The notes: generated by a model from the letters alone, not told the origin. Shown: positions 1 to 10,745, counted from the stretch's first letter. The stretch: 64,000 nucleotides of DNA from Trema orientale (GCA_002914845.1 JXTC01000181.1:248001-312000); one strand, 5' to 3'. A program made the numbers and translations.

Positions 1-395
1 CTTGGACCAGTTTCTGGGTTTTGAGGTACTTTTGCATCCATTTATTTGGGAATACTATAGATTTTGATTTACAATGAATCTGGTAAAAGATTAGATTTTG
101 ATTGCTGTTTAGGTTATCTATTAGTTCAGTTTCTATATGCCAAGTTTCAGTTTTGGTTTTGTGATTCTGTTCTCTGAGTAGCTTCTTTAGAGTCTTCAGT
201 TTCATTTTTCTTACATGTAGATTCCTTCTTTGTGAGAACAAATTTCTTTTCTTTATTTTCTGCAGAAAGATTCCCAGAATAACAATGCATTACTTGGATT
301 TCAACCTTGGTGGAAATATTGAAGAAAAGTTATGAATTGAGTTCTTCAAGTCACATTTTTGATCTTGATTGAGAGAACTTTAGCTAGGTAAGAAG
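1..395 (+). other. 5' flank and 5' UTR of the PLAC8 gene with a UTR intron end
   Basis: There is no coding exon here. A pyrimidine-rich stretch ending in TGCAG at 261-265 is a good 3' splice site, so 266-395 probably is the last 5' UTR exon and the DNA to its left is a 5' UTR intron whose donor lies outside the window or is not identified. The UTR exon carries two short upstream ORFs, listed separately. The splice site is read from sequence; the intron itself is inferred. Confidence 0.5.
285..340 (+). promoter_or_regulatory. two overlapping upstream ORFs in the PLAC8 leader
   Basis: An ATG at 285 opens a 16-codon ORF (MHYLDFNLGGNIEEKL) that stops with TGA at 333-335. A second ATG at 332-334 overlaps that stop (TTATGA) and gives a two-codon ORF ending at 338-340. 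Both lie downstream of the inferred UTR splice acceptor, so they should be in the mature leader about 60 to 110 bases ahead of the main ATG. Such uORFs commonly lower or condition main-ORF translation; that role is inferred here. Confidence 0.45.
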
Positions 396-2081
396 ATGGT
401 ATTGGCTGATAACGGAAGTCAAAGAGAGGAAATTGAGGAATCAAATACTAATAAAGAGAAGGGTCAAGTTCCTTTAGACATTTCAACGTCTCGAAGGACA
501 CTGCTTACAGATGAAAAACCTCGGAGAAATTTCAACAATTCCCTCACTTCTATTCCTGAGAGGATAAGGTTCCTTAAATTTGGTTCTGCGTCCGCTAAAT
601 TCAAAAGGATGGCAGAGGAAAGAGATGAGATTTCGCGGTCAGTGACTTCTTCAAGTGGTCATAGTATTAAAGAACGTTTAACTGGAGTATTTTCGCGGAA
701 AATTGATTGGGTTTCCATCAAGAAAATGAGCAAAGAATGGTTTAAAGACCCAATGAACATGGCTTTGTTTTTGTGGATCTTCTGTGTTGCTGTTTCGGGT
801 GCAATTTTGTTCCTTGTGATGACTGGAATGTTAAACAAGGCGCTACCAAAGAAGTCTCAGAGAAATGCATGGTTTGAAGTCAATAACCAAATTCTCAATG
901 CACTTTTTACACTCATGTGTTTGTACCAACATCCAAAGCGATTTTACCACCTTGTACTTCTATGTAGATGGAGACCAAAAGACATTTCTAAGCTTAGAAA
1001 GATTTACTGTAAAAACGGGACTTATAAGCCTCATGAATGGGCTCACATGATGGTTGTTGTTCTTCTACTCCATTTGAATTGCTTTGCTCAATATGCCCTT
1101 TGTGGTCTGAACTTGGGTTATAAAAGATCTGAACGACCGGCCTTAGGAGTTGGAATATGTATCTCTGTGGCGATTGCTGCGCCTGCAATTGCTGGTTTGT
1201 ACTTAATTGTTAGCCCCCTTGGTAAGGATTATGATTCTGGAATCGATGAAGAAGCACAAGTTGAGATTAGTGCTGCTGAAAGGCCAGAAAAGTTAAGGTT
1301 GAAATCATTTGAGAGGAGATATTCATTTGCGTTAGGCGATGAACAGAGGATTGTTGAAAACAGACCAAAATGGAGTGGGGGCGTACTCGATTTTTGGGAT
1401 GATATTTCTATAGCCTACCTCTCCCTCTTTTGTACTTTTTGTGTTTTTGGATGGAATATGGAGAGACTTGGATTTGGAAACATGTATGTTCATATTGCAA
1501 CGTTCATTCTGTTTTGCATGGCTCCTTTCTTTATTTTTAACTTGGCTGCTGTTAATATTGACAATGAGACCGTTAGGGAGGCCCTTGGGGTTACTGGGTT
1601 AATTCTATGTCTATTTGGTTTGCTCTACGGTGGCTTTTGGAGGATCCAAATGAGGAAGAGATTCAATTTGCCTCCTTACAACTTCTGCTTTGGCCATCCT
1701 GCGTTAGGCGACTGCACATTGTGGCTTTGCTGTTGTTGGTGTTCCCTTGCTCAAGAAGTTCGGACTGGGAATTCTTACGCCATTGTAGAAGATAAATTTT
1801 GCATAAAACAAACAGACAATGGTAACCAGCCACCAATTTCGCCTCTGCCCCACGAAGATGGAGTGGTTCCCTTCAGATCTGGCACAAGTTCTCCTCTGGG
1901 AAACATTTCTAGCCAAACCAAGATTAATTTAGCTGCTTCTTCAAGTTCCAGCATAGTTTCAAAGGCTTATTCTAGTCCAGAGGCGCCACTTTCTACAGTG
2001 AAAGAAGAGTTATATGAAAAAGGTAAGGATGAAACTATGATACCACCTGATCCACCATTAATACAAAGAGAAGCCATATAG
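396..2081 (+). CDS. PLAC8 family membrane protein (At3g10980/At5g05350 type)
   Basis: This uninterrupted ORF of 561 codons encodes a plant PLAC8-family protein of the long, multi-spanning type. The first ~115 residues are hydrophilic and basic. Hydrophobic segments follow at about residues 122-144, 163-178, 215-238 and 250-273. The PLAC8 region covers about 333-460: a hydrophobic stretch, then GLLYGGFWRIQMRKRFNLPP and the Cys-rich block DCTLWLCCCWCSLAQE that marks the family. The Ser/Pro-rich tail is probably cytosolic. PLAC8 proteins are linked to cell-size control and to cation transport or resistance; for this long subgroup the biochemical role is not established. The start is the first ATG after an in-frame open leader and follows two uORFs. 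In Arabidopsis the homologue lies beside SAG20, as here. Family assignment is firm; function is not. Confidence 0.93.
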   Translation: MVLADNGSQREEIEESNTNKEKGQVPLDISTSRRTLLTDEKPRRNFNNSLTSIPERIRFLKFGSASAKFKRMAEERDEISRSVTSSSGHSIKERLTGVFSRKIDWVSIKKMSKEWFKDPMNMALFLWIFCVAVSGAILFLVMTGMLNKALPKKSQRNAWFEVNNQILNALFTLMCLYQHPKRFYHLVLLCRWRPKDISKLRKIYCKNGTYKPHEWAHMMVVVLLLHLNCFAQYALCGLNLGYKRSERPALGVGICISVAIAAPAIAGLYLIVSPLGKDYDSGIDEEAQVEISAAERPEKLRLKSFERRYSFALGDEQRIVENRPKWSGGVLDFWDDISIAYLSLFCTFCVFGWNMERLGFGNMYVHIATFILFCMAPFFIFNLAAVNIDNETVREALGVTGLILCLFGLLYGGFWRIQMRKRFNLPPYNFCFGHPALGDCTLWLCCCWCSLAQEVRTGNSYAIVEDKFCIKQTDNGNQPPISPLPHEDGVVPFRSGTSSPLGNISSQTKINLAASSSSSIVSKAYSSPEAPLSTVKEELYEKGKDETMIPPDPPLIQREAI

Positions 2082-2406
2082 CCCAAAAGGAAAGAAATCT
2101 GTGTAGCATTATTTTTGTATCATGCAAGTCCTTATCAAAAACTTTGCACTGTATCATGTATGTGAAAATTGTGTGTTTTGAGTGTATTCGGATGCTTCCA
2201 ATTTGTTTCTTTCTGAAAATTTATTTTCCCATTTGAGGCAGCAGATTTCATACTATGATATGAATTCCATTAGTAAACTTGTATAAAAAGAATTTATGTG
2301 TCTTAATCTATAATTTGTTCTCTGCCATCTATCAGAATATAATGTAGGAGTAAGGTTTTTTTTTTTTTTTCCCTCTCTTTTTTATTACCATACAAGGAAT
2401 GGACCA

Positions 2407-2593
2407 ATATATATATATATATGGGCACGGATGTAGTTGATGTAGTCTTGCCGATCGAGCTAATTCCGTTCATATTTTGAACAACACAGATTATGTTCTA
2501 ATTAACATAGATTGGTTAAAATATGACTTGTGTTGTCCAAAATATGAACGGGACTATAGTCAGGACTAAATATGGCATATATATATATATATA
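2407..2593. mobile_element. fold-back MITE bounded by (TA)n
   Basis: A core of about 150 bp sits between two TA microsatellites (2407-2422 and 2576-2593). Its arms are inverted repeats: CCGTTCATATTTTGAACAAC at 2466-2485 mirrors the strand complement of 2530-2552 with one or two mismatches, and weaker symmetry continues outward to the TA runs. No coding capacity. The arrangement resembles Micron-type MITEs, which insert in TA microsatellites. Confidence 0.6.
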
Positions 2594-3710
2594 AGTAGAG
2601 GGACCCCACTGGAACTATTTCTGAGTTACTTTTTTTGAGCTACTTATAATGGCAACTTCGTTATGCTGCTACTAGATTTAGTTGGATTTTCCATTGGAAT
2701 GAAGGAATCTGAATGGAATAAAGCCAGGAGTTGAACGTGGTTATGTATTCTCTTTCTTCTTCGAGTCCCCAATTCAGAGCAATTTTATATATAATTCTAG
2801 AAGTGCTTCTGAGGTTTTGCTGTCATATGCCTATTAACTTCAGGAAATTCTGAATTACGAAAGGAATTTTTTCAGAAAAAAAGGTTTGGTTGGGACCATC
2901 TTTCAAAGATGGGATTGTCCTCTGTAAAAAGGAAGGTATATGTGGCAGTGAGAGCCAGTATAAAAACAGAAGAAAAAGCCAGTGAAAAAAGGTGGCTTGG
3001 CTCAGGTGCAAGATAATTCTAGATTGAGTAAAAAGACCAAAATGGATATGGTACGATCTGATCATATCCAAGTGACACGATAGTAGAACTGAAAACTTGA
3101 TACTGTTTTACATCATGAAATGTGTGGCTTGTTGATGTGGATGCCATTTTCTGATTTGGGTTTTTTTTTTTTTCCCCCGTTCGTTTGGTGGTCTATTATG
3201 GGATTCATATTCGTGTAATGTGATTATGAGATTATGACTAAAAATCTCAGATTAGGAACCTATAATGCCATCACAGATTTTGGCATAATCAACAACTATA
3301 AAGTAGTGGATTTCTGACAGGGCAACCAGAAAGATATACAGTCATGATTCATGATTACTTTGATTTTTTTTTTTTTTTTTGTCCAGAAAAAAGTTTAATC
3401 TTGTATTGGACATGACAGAACAGTACATACTTCCTAGGTTGGCATGCACCTAAAATGCACGTGCACATAGACGAGCATCTCTGCATATGACAGGGAGAGA
3501 GTTTCTATAGGGGTAGGGTCCCTCTTAAAGGGCACAACAACAATAACAGATTTTATACTAGTCTGTTTACACGAGTTTACTGGCTAGTTTGTTCATGGAG
3601 GTCTTTATCATGGCCTAATTAGGTAACTAAAAAAGTATACTATTAACCCAAGATAGTAGTGGTTTTATTTAGGGGCTTATAGAAATATGACCAAATTTTG
3701 GGCCTAATTT

Positions 3711-3912
3711 CAGTAAATATCCCTTTGTCAAAAGTTATAGCAAAATGTCCAATATATATGCATATATACCAAGTGTAAAATTTTACATACCAAGTATAAA
3801 AAATTATATACCCAGTGCATTTCAGAACAGTAACTAAAATTGGTAGATATGTGTATATACCAAGTGTAAAAATATATCTACCTGGACATTTAGCTATAAA
3901 ATTTTAAAGGAT
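3711..3912. mobile_element. short fold-back MITE
   Basis: The left arm near 3711-3790 (with TTATAGCAAAATGTCC, then a CCAAGTGTAAAA motif) is an imperfect inverted copy of the right arm near 3850-3912 (containing GGACATTTAGCTATAA). The centre carries repeats of CCAAGTRTAAAA. About 200 bp, non-coding. Ends are approximate and no target duplication was identified. Confidence 0.45.
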
Positions 3913-6744
3913 TTGGTTTAAATGGTTACAACAATATTTACCCATGGATGGTTACAATGGTTTAAGCCGTTAGATCTATATCCTACGGTGGTGATTAGTT
4001 TGGTGGTTGGCTAAAAATATTTAATGCTGACAAAAAAAATTTAATGCTATCATTACTTTTTTAAGTACCCATCCATGGTCACAAAAAAATTGTAACCATT
4101 GAGAAGTCTTCCAATTTTAAAAGTGGACATCTACTTAATCAAATTTAAAATTTTGGTCATCCACCTGAATTTCTCTTTTATTTTTTATTTTTTTACTTAA
4201 AATTCATAAATACTCATTTTTAAAGCCATATTTCATAAATACTTATTTTTTATTTCATAAATACCCATTTTGTACCCCTTTTGGAGAAATATAAACCACC
4301 ACTGTTTTACACATAAAATGTAGATTACAATATACATTTAATGCATAAAATATATACGGTATACATTTTATGAATAAAAATTATACTAAAAAATTAGCAC
4401 GCATTTTAAAATATATATCATATCAAATCTATAATGAAAAATGTAAACTGTGGTAAATATTTATACTGTAAATGTATACTGTTCATATTTTACACATGAA
4501 ATGTGTATCTCATAGATAAAATTTACATTATAAATGTGGATCACTCATATTTTGTACATGAAGTGTGGACCATAAAAATAGGTATTTTTGAAAGAAAAAT
4601 TAAAAATAAGTATTTATAACAATAAATTTTAAAAATAAGTATTAGACGTAAATTTCTCCCTAATTATTGATGTTTCACTGGGATGAACTAGATGTTAATC
4701 TCACTAGAGAGACTAGTGGCCGCAAGACCAACTCAGCTGCCACCATTCTTTCTTCTGCTGTTAGTAATACACCGTGACCCACAGCAGTGTGAGATATGTG
4801 TAATGCAGTGGTTTAATTGGTTGCAAAAGTTGCCAATGTGGACTGTTGTAGATTATATCACCGAGCGTTGAAGTTGATCCGGTGATGTTATCAGCCAAGG
4901 CGGCCATGCTGGCCGGTAGAGGAAAGCCAAGTGGTATGTTTTTAGGGTTCCACGCCTATCCAAGAAAAAGCGGCAAACCTCATTATTAGGCTGCCATGTG
5001 TGCCATACAGGAAGCTGAGTCATTGTTCCTGGTACCCAATAATACTTCTGGATGGCCCATAACAGGTTAGAGAGCTCATTTCTCCATAGCCAATCTTTAA
5101 CTAGGAATCTAGGATCACCATGATACACATTCCTGATTAATTGATCGGAAATAATGATTAGATTACAATGTATAATATCTTTTATAAAAACTTTACATGT
5201 ATGACCTTTTTTTAAATAAAATAAAATAAAAAACCAAAAAATTAGGTCATTCAAGTTATGAATGAATCTAAAAAGACGGGGAAAATGTTACGCATTTTTA
5301 TTTTTATTATTAATTTAATATGTAAGTTGGTAGTCCTGGCCCTAACCATGAAAGCATACTATCTCGGTCGAGTTACCACCTGTTTGTTCAACTCATTTGG
5401 AATTAAAAAAGCTAGATACGTCGACCTCTAATTCTATAATCTTTGAATTATATACGCTCACAGTCCATATGTATGAAGTGTCCCATTCTTGACTAAGTCA
5501 TCAACAATTATTTCTTTGTATTTCACGTATTAATTTGACACTCAAGATACTACGAGACAATAAATAAAGTTGAATGGTATTTTGTCAGGAATCAGAGCTA
5601 AATTAGCTATGGTCTTTATTTATTTTTTTAATAGAAAATTACTTGCTTTATTAGGTGATTTTGTATGAAAATCTGAATAAGCACACTAAATTAATTACCC
5701 TTCTAACTTAGGAAGTCCATCGTTGAGAAAGTGCATTTAGTTAAAAGCTTATAAACCACCACAAAAATGACAAGTATAGATGACTCATACGTCTACGACT
5801 AGGGGATTAGGTAATTTCATGTCACATACATAAAGTTGGCCTAAATAAATTAATGCTAAGTAGCCTAATAATGCTTAAGGTAACTTTTTTTTTTTATTGT
5901 AGTATTGACTAGACGCAAAATTTATTCAATTTAGAGTCGAAAATCCAATTAATCGCTTTTAATTCAAAACATGTAAGGTAATGGAGGCCACATATTCCAC
6001 TAGACACTGTCACACTGGTATCTAAGAATCTCCAAGATTATGCTTATTCCAAGGAAAAGTGGGTCAGTGACAAGAATAATATTTGTGATAAGTATTTAGC
6101 AGTGGACGTCTTCATCAGCTTCACACAAAAAACATTATCGTAAAAAACCTATGTCCATGGCAGGTTTTGGCACCTCACCCTTCTCATAACCCTGTTTGGT
6201 TGAAAGTGATCAGATGTGCGCCACACCATACTTGGCTGCCTATGAGCTAATTGTGACTGTTCGATCACAATCAAACGGTCAGTATTAAGGGGCCCTTTTG
6301 GATAAAGTCCTTGAGTCCATTGACAGATCAAAATGGTCTGTATCCAGTCTAGCTGGCTTTTACTGCGTCCTACAACGGACAAGTTTTGCTCGTCATAATC
6401 GCCCATAGGAGAAGACAAGTCAATATTTTTTTTTTATTTATTTATTTATAAAAATTTGGACTGAATTTGTAACTAAAAAGTGTTGGTTCAATTTTTTTAT
6501 TTTTTGAAAAGAAAAGTGTTGGTTCAATTGATAACAAGTCTTTCATTACTGCTCATGACATCTTGTCAGTATGCTCTTTTCATATGCTTCCTAGCTATTT
6601 TATCCTTCTAAGAATTTTTTTTTTCTTGATATTTTTTTCCACTTATTAAAGGGGTGACATTTTCATTAATCAAATTGTTTTTTCTCGTAATAAAAAAAAA
6701 TTGTTTTTTTCTTTTTAGATTAGTACAATATATGGTTGCCAATA

Positions 6745-6923
6745 CAGTATGTATTTTTTTTTTTTAACTTATATATAGGTATTTTTTTTATCATTAGATG
6801 GTGATCCAAGAATTATAATGATGTGCATAAAAAAATGTGCATTATTAATATAAAAAGATGTGCAAAATAAATTTTAATTAGCCAAAACGATACCTATGTA
6901 TAAGTAAAAAAAAATACCTACTG
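6745..6923. mobile_element. MITE with poly-T-containing TIRs, copy 1
   Basis: The left end CAGTATGTATTTTTT is the inverted partner of the right end (ending ATACCTACTG), and a second block, AACTTATATATAGGTAT, mirrors ATACCTATGTATAAGT near the right end, giving TIRs of roughly 35-40 bp. It is about 180 bp long, non-coding, and closely related to the elements at 10120-10342 and 27970-28130. The flanks are TA-rich. Confidence 0.65.
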
Positions 6924-8038
6924 AATTGTACATCATATATATAATATATATTTTAAATATATATTTTAAAAACTTAATATGTAGTTTCGTTTTCTATGTA
7001 AAATTTACTTTAGAAATTTGATACCACAGAGAATAAAAAGGAGGATTATTCCGCTTTTTATTCAAGGAAGGATTCGGTACCTTGCTTGTTGGCGTTTCAA
7101 CTTGATTATGTTATTGGTGAACCTATTTGGTTCCACCCCTATTTCTCTTGCTCTCAACTAACCACATCCGATTCTTTTAGTTAAAATTTAATGGAAAAGA
7201 AATATTTGTATTCGGCTTCAAATTTGGACATTAGTACTTTATTGTGAAGAAAAAATGTTAAATCTTTACCTTAAAAAAAATAAATAAAAGTCCATTTAAC
7301 TTGATGGTGTCTCAATACCACATCGACTGAGTCGATCCCCATTATAAAGCGTGGGAGTCCGACTCAATATTATGTACAGACATCACATTTTACTACCATG
7401 TAAAATAACTTTGGTCGAAAATAGAGATAATGTATAGTCTAACTTCATTTCATCACCGAAAGCTACCGATTTGCCTTTAACAAATTTGCTTTTTAATTCC
7501 CATCCCATGGATCATTATTTTAACGGCTGGCTTTATTATTCTAAGTCTACATATTTTCTTAGTGTTTCTTTTTCTTTTCTTAATCTTTCTATTCATTTAA
7601 AAAATAATAATAATCATTTAGCCCACAAATCTGATTGCCAAATAAGTTTGGAGTTCCTGAAAAAAAAAAAAATTCACATTATTAGGTTGCCTCTTATAAA
7701 TTTTATATATTGGTTATGTTACAATTAGATTAATATTGCTCATTTAAATATATATATATATATATTAATATTGCAAAGTCAATTCTTTTTTTTTATATTA
7801 AAAAAAAATAGTTTATGTTATGGATGGTGGTGACCTCAAACTCCGAAAGGTGTAGTGCACTCAATTAGTTTGAAAGCAAGTCAAAAAATTAAGAAAAAGT
7901 TGAAAACCAACATTTTGTTTTAGTTAGTGGTTCCTCTGTGCCGCAAATAATCTTAAAGCTGATAGCGTAATAGGAAAAACCAAACTAATTGGGCTGGAAA
8001 TCTGAAAAAGTTGGAAACCATAAAATCGGGTGGAGTAA

Positions 8039-8396
8039 AAACGACGTCGTTTATCTCGGTCTGTGCTGTGGTGGGGTCAATTAAAGTAGGCTTGACCATT
8101 CCTCGACTCACCTTACCCGCGTGTCTCTCTCTTCCTCACTCCTCGCGATACGCGCGGTGGGACTTCTTCTCAATCCTATTACGCACACTACTTATTCCAC
8201 CCATCACGAACCGCCACGTCATCAAAATCCCGATATTATCCTACGCTCTCGTCCAGCCGCAGTACGAATCTACCCTCAGTATAACTCCAAATTGACCATA
8301 AAGCCCTCAATCAATCCACGTGGCTGAAGATGGGTTTTGGTGAAATAGAACCGAAACGTGGAGTAACATAGCCCAGCTCATCTTCATCTATAATTA
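8039..8396 (+). promoter_or_regulatory. SAG20 promoter with W-boxes and bZIP sites
   Basis: Upstream of SAG20 lie a perfect 14-bp palindrome with an ACGT core (AAACGACGTCGTTT, 8039-8052), W-box cores TTGACC at 8092-8097 and 8292-8297 and inverted at 8075-8080, a TGACGTGG-type bZIP site (CACGTCA, 8215-8221) and a palindromic G-box CCACGTGG (8316-8323). A TATA-like TATAATTA is at 8389-8396. WRKY and bZIP sites fit a wound-, senescence- or ABA-responsive gene, which is what the family is known for. Motifs are read directly; their use is inferred. Confidence 0.5.
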
Positions 8397-8456
8397 CCCC
8401 GCGTCTCCCATTTCTAGTCCTTACCGGTTCCTTCTGGTTTTCGTTTCTAACATTTT

Positions 8457-8476
8457 CTCTCTCTCTCTCTCTCTCT
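8457..8476 (+). repeat. (CT)n microsatellite in the SAG20 leader
   Basis: A run of CT dinucleotides sits just upstream of the SAG20 coding region, typical of plant 5' UTRs. It lies in the region where the start codon should be sought, so length polymorphism or mis-assembly here could matter for the 5' end model. Confidence 0.8.
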
Positions 8477-8513
8477 ACTTTCTCGCTCATTTTCATTTTC
8501 TTGGAGGCTTTTC

Positions 8514-9053
8514 GTCGAGCAAGAACTGGCTAACCCTCAGGAAGCTCTGGAGGAGAGTGATTCGAGCAACCAAAGGGTGGTTGGCGCCCTGTATGAGGCC
8601 CTGAGCTCCCGCGACGTGGACAAGGTTCACAGCCTCCTCTCGCCAGATCTCGACTGGTGGTTCCATGGTCCGCCCTCGCACCAGTTCTTGATGCGATTGC
8701 TCACCGGTGCGTCATCGCCCAAGAACGACGACGTCTTCCAATTCGTGCCCCAGTCCTTCGCCTCGTTCGGGCCCACCGTCCTCGTCGAGGGCTGCGATTC
8801 GGAGCGATCCATCGCCTGGGTCCACGCCTGGACCGTCACTGATGGGATAATCACCCAGGTCAGGGAGTACTTCAACACTTCCCTCACCGTCACGCGCCTC
8901 GGCGATTCTTCCTCCTCCTCCTCGGGATTCGCGTCCTCGTCTTCCTCCTCATCGACGGCTGAGATCGCGTCGTACCACTGCCCCTCCGTTTGGGAGAGTA
9001 GCCTCTCCAACCGGGTCGGGAAGTCCGTGCCGGGTCTCGTCCTGGCGATTTGA
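8514..9053 (+). CDS. SAG20/WI12-like protein (wound-induced, NTF2-like fold)
   Basis: The frame encodes a SAG20/WUN1/WI12-family protein, a small NTF2-like domain known from wound- and senescence-induced genes; no enzymatic role is established. Diagnostic blocks are VVGALYEALSSRDVDKVHSL, DLDWWFHGPPSHQFLMRLLT, FVPQSFASFGPTVLVEGCD, WVHAWTVTDGIITQVREYFN and the tail CPSVWESSLSNRVGKSVPGL. A Ser-rich low-complexity insert precedes the tail. The family-like N-terminus (VEQELANPQEALEESDSSNQ) is in frame from 8514, yet no in-frame ATG exists between the upstream stop at 8415-8417 and the internal Met codon at 8691. The start given here is therefore the earliest family-like codon, not a proven initiator. 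A spliced upstream exon, a non-AUG start, initiation at 8691 (120 residues) or a sequence error are all possible. In Arabidopsis it neighbours the PLAC8 gene, as here. Confidence 0.85.
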   Translation, partial: VEQELANPQEALEESDSSNQRVVGALYEALSSRDVDKVHSLLSPDLDWWFHGPPSHQFLMRLLTGASSPKNDDVFQFVPQSFASFGPTVLVEGCDSERSIAWVHAWTVTDGIITQVREYFNTSLTVTRLGDSSSSSSGFASSSSSSSTAEIASYHCPSVWESSLSNRVGKSVPGLVLAI

Positions 9054-10119
9054 TCTCGCTGGGTCGGGTGCACCCGAGACCGTTGTGATATTTTACGACC
9101 AAGTAAAATAAATAGGGTGCTTACGTGGCTACCTGTGATTGGGTGTGAACTTATGGTCTAAGGTTTGTTTCGTTTTGTCTCAGAAATGTAGGTCCCGAGT
9201 CGTCCAGGTCGTGTTTGGCTTGGCTTTTATTGTCGTTTTCTTCTACTTTTGTCTGTTTGAATTGTGTGGTTCTTTTATAGTGTGTGCTGGTGTCGGGTGG
9301 AACCGTGGGGATGATGAGGCCCTATTGGTCATATCCTGAAGCGTCTGTAGTATGGTGTTCTGGTTTTACAATAATAACGATGCGTTTTGATGATAATATT
9401 GTCGTTTTTTCTGATACTAAAGGTTGGTTTCTCTGATCTCAGCTGTGGAAGAAAAGCAGCTTCATTCGAAAACGGACGTTGGCTGATGAAATCATGAATT
9501 GGATCCATCACCAACTACCAAAATCTAAAATGACATTTAAATTTTAAAAAAAAATTAAAAAAAAAGCTATCACTTCTCCTTTACTGGTGGCTTTCATGAA
9601 TCCTTTTCAGCTATATTGAGAAACTTTTCAAACGTGAAATATGATGATACGTAGGATATAATTGTATTATGCTTTTTCGTAATTATTAATCCATTGGTTG
9701 TGGATTCGGGTGTCGATTAACTACTTTGCTCACCAACTTTCACCGGAAAAAAATAGAAGGAAATTTTGTTTCTTTATATAAAAATGTAATTTGGCTTGTG
9801 AGTTGTGACCTAATCGTCCGTCTATATTCTTTGTTTTTTACATGGTAAAATTAATTAGAATTTAACATGTTATTTTGTAAGTAAATAAAAGCATCTAATC
9901 GGCGATGTTCTAATTGAATGATGTGTCGTTATCAAAAATTGAATGATGTGTCAATTAAGTAGAAATTGAAAAATAACACAGAAGATTAATAGCGAACTTA
10001 TTCCACTTGTTTCAAGACGGTCGCCAAAATGTCAAAGAAAAAGGAAAAAGGTGCTCATGACTCTGACAATGTTGTACATGAAAATAGAAATATATCCAAA
10101 TATGTCGTGTGTGTGTATA

Positions 10120-10342
10120 TATATATAGTTGCCAATCCAATAGGTATTCTTTCTTTTTTTTACCTATGTGTAAGTTTTTTTTTATCGAGGTGTATGAAAA
10201 AATGTGTATCATTAATATTATTTCTCTCTCCTACTTTTTACAATAAAAAAATGTGCATGATAAATTTCTATTAGCCAAAATGATACCTATGTGTAGATAA
10301 AAAAAAAAATACCTATCGGTGCCATATATATATATATATATG
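10120..10342. mobile_element. MITE with poly-T-containing TIRs, copy 2, in (TA)n
   Basis: CCAATAGGTATTCTTTCTTT at 10137-10156 is the inverted partner of the right end (AATACCTATCGG, near 10315). The body matches copy 1 at 6745-6923, including an AAAAAATGTGYAT(G/T)AT segment and TTAGCCAAAAYGATACCTAT. Both copies share GTTGCCAAT just outside the TIR, and this copy lies between TA microsatellites (10117-10128 and 10324-10342). Confidence 0.65.
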
Positions 10343-10520
10343 CTGAGAGTGTTTGCACTAATTAATTGGTAAATCCATATACATGTAAGAGCTGCTTGAA
10401 AACTAGCCGTATAATTCTCAATATTCTTGGACTTTGAATTTAACATGGTCTCGATAATTATTAATATTTATTTTTGAAACGCGGGGGATTAATGCGTTTT
10501 TTTTTTTTTTGAAATATCGA

Positions 10521-10745
10521 TAATTACTAATAAAAAATATTAGGTATCATAAATAGTTTACTAAATTTTTAATACCAATTTACGTGTCAAGTGAGTTATC
10601 ATTATTTAATTGGTGTATCAAAACTTACCACAAATTAATTTAATATCATTCACGTGATGACTCACTTGCGACATGTTGGTATTCAAAATTTAATAAACTA
10701 TTTGGAATACATATTATTATCCATTAGACCATTACTAAGATACCA
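10521..10745. mobile_element. fold-back MITE with ~70-bp arms
   Basis: The left arm (GGTATCATAAATAGTTTACT ... GTCAAGTGAGTTATCA, about 10521-10611) is inverted at about 10657-10745 (TGATGACTCACTTG ... AGTTTATTAAATTTTGAATACC when complemented) with good identity. The loop is about 45 bp. No coding capacity; no target duplication was identified. Confidence 0.6.

Larger units (their letters stand above)
2082..8030. other. intergenic DNA with MITEs, no intact gene
   Basis: This is AT-rich spacer between the PLAC8 and SAG20 genes. The first few hundred bases are the PLAC8 3' UTR. Supported contents are a TA-flanked fold-back element (2407-2593), a short-TIR element (3711-3912) and a poly-T-bearing MITE (6745-6923), each listed separately. 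At 4180-4660 there is imperfectly self-complementary AT-rich DNA. At 4660-5120 the base composition is less AT-rich and an antisense reading frame is open, but it resembles nothing recognised. The remainder shows only homopolymer tracts and simple TA repeats. Confidence 0.6.

Noticed and set aside
4853-5254. 133-codon minus-strand ORF
   Set aside because: No recognisable family, no splice or promoter context, and composition could arise by chance; at most a gene remnant.
6149-6418. 89-codon minus-strand ORF
   Set aside because: No family resemblance, lies in MITE-bearing spacer.
7315-7348. snRNA-promoter-like pair: ATACCACATCG (USE-like) and TATAAA
   Set aside because: The USE has a mismatch, the spacing to the TATA box (~17 bp) is too short for Pol II or Pol III snRNA genes, and no snRNA sequence follows.
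8627-9073. 148-codon ORF antisense to SAG20
   Set aside because: It mirrors the GC-rich SAG20 coding frame; acidic repeats are the complement of the Ser-rich insert.
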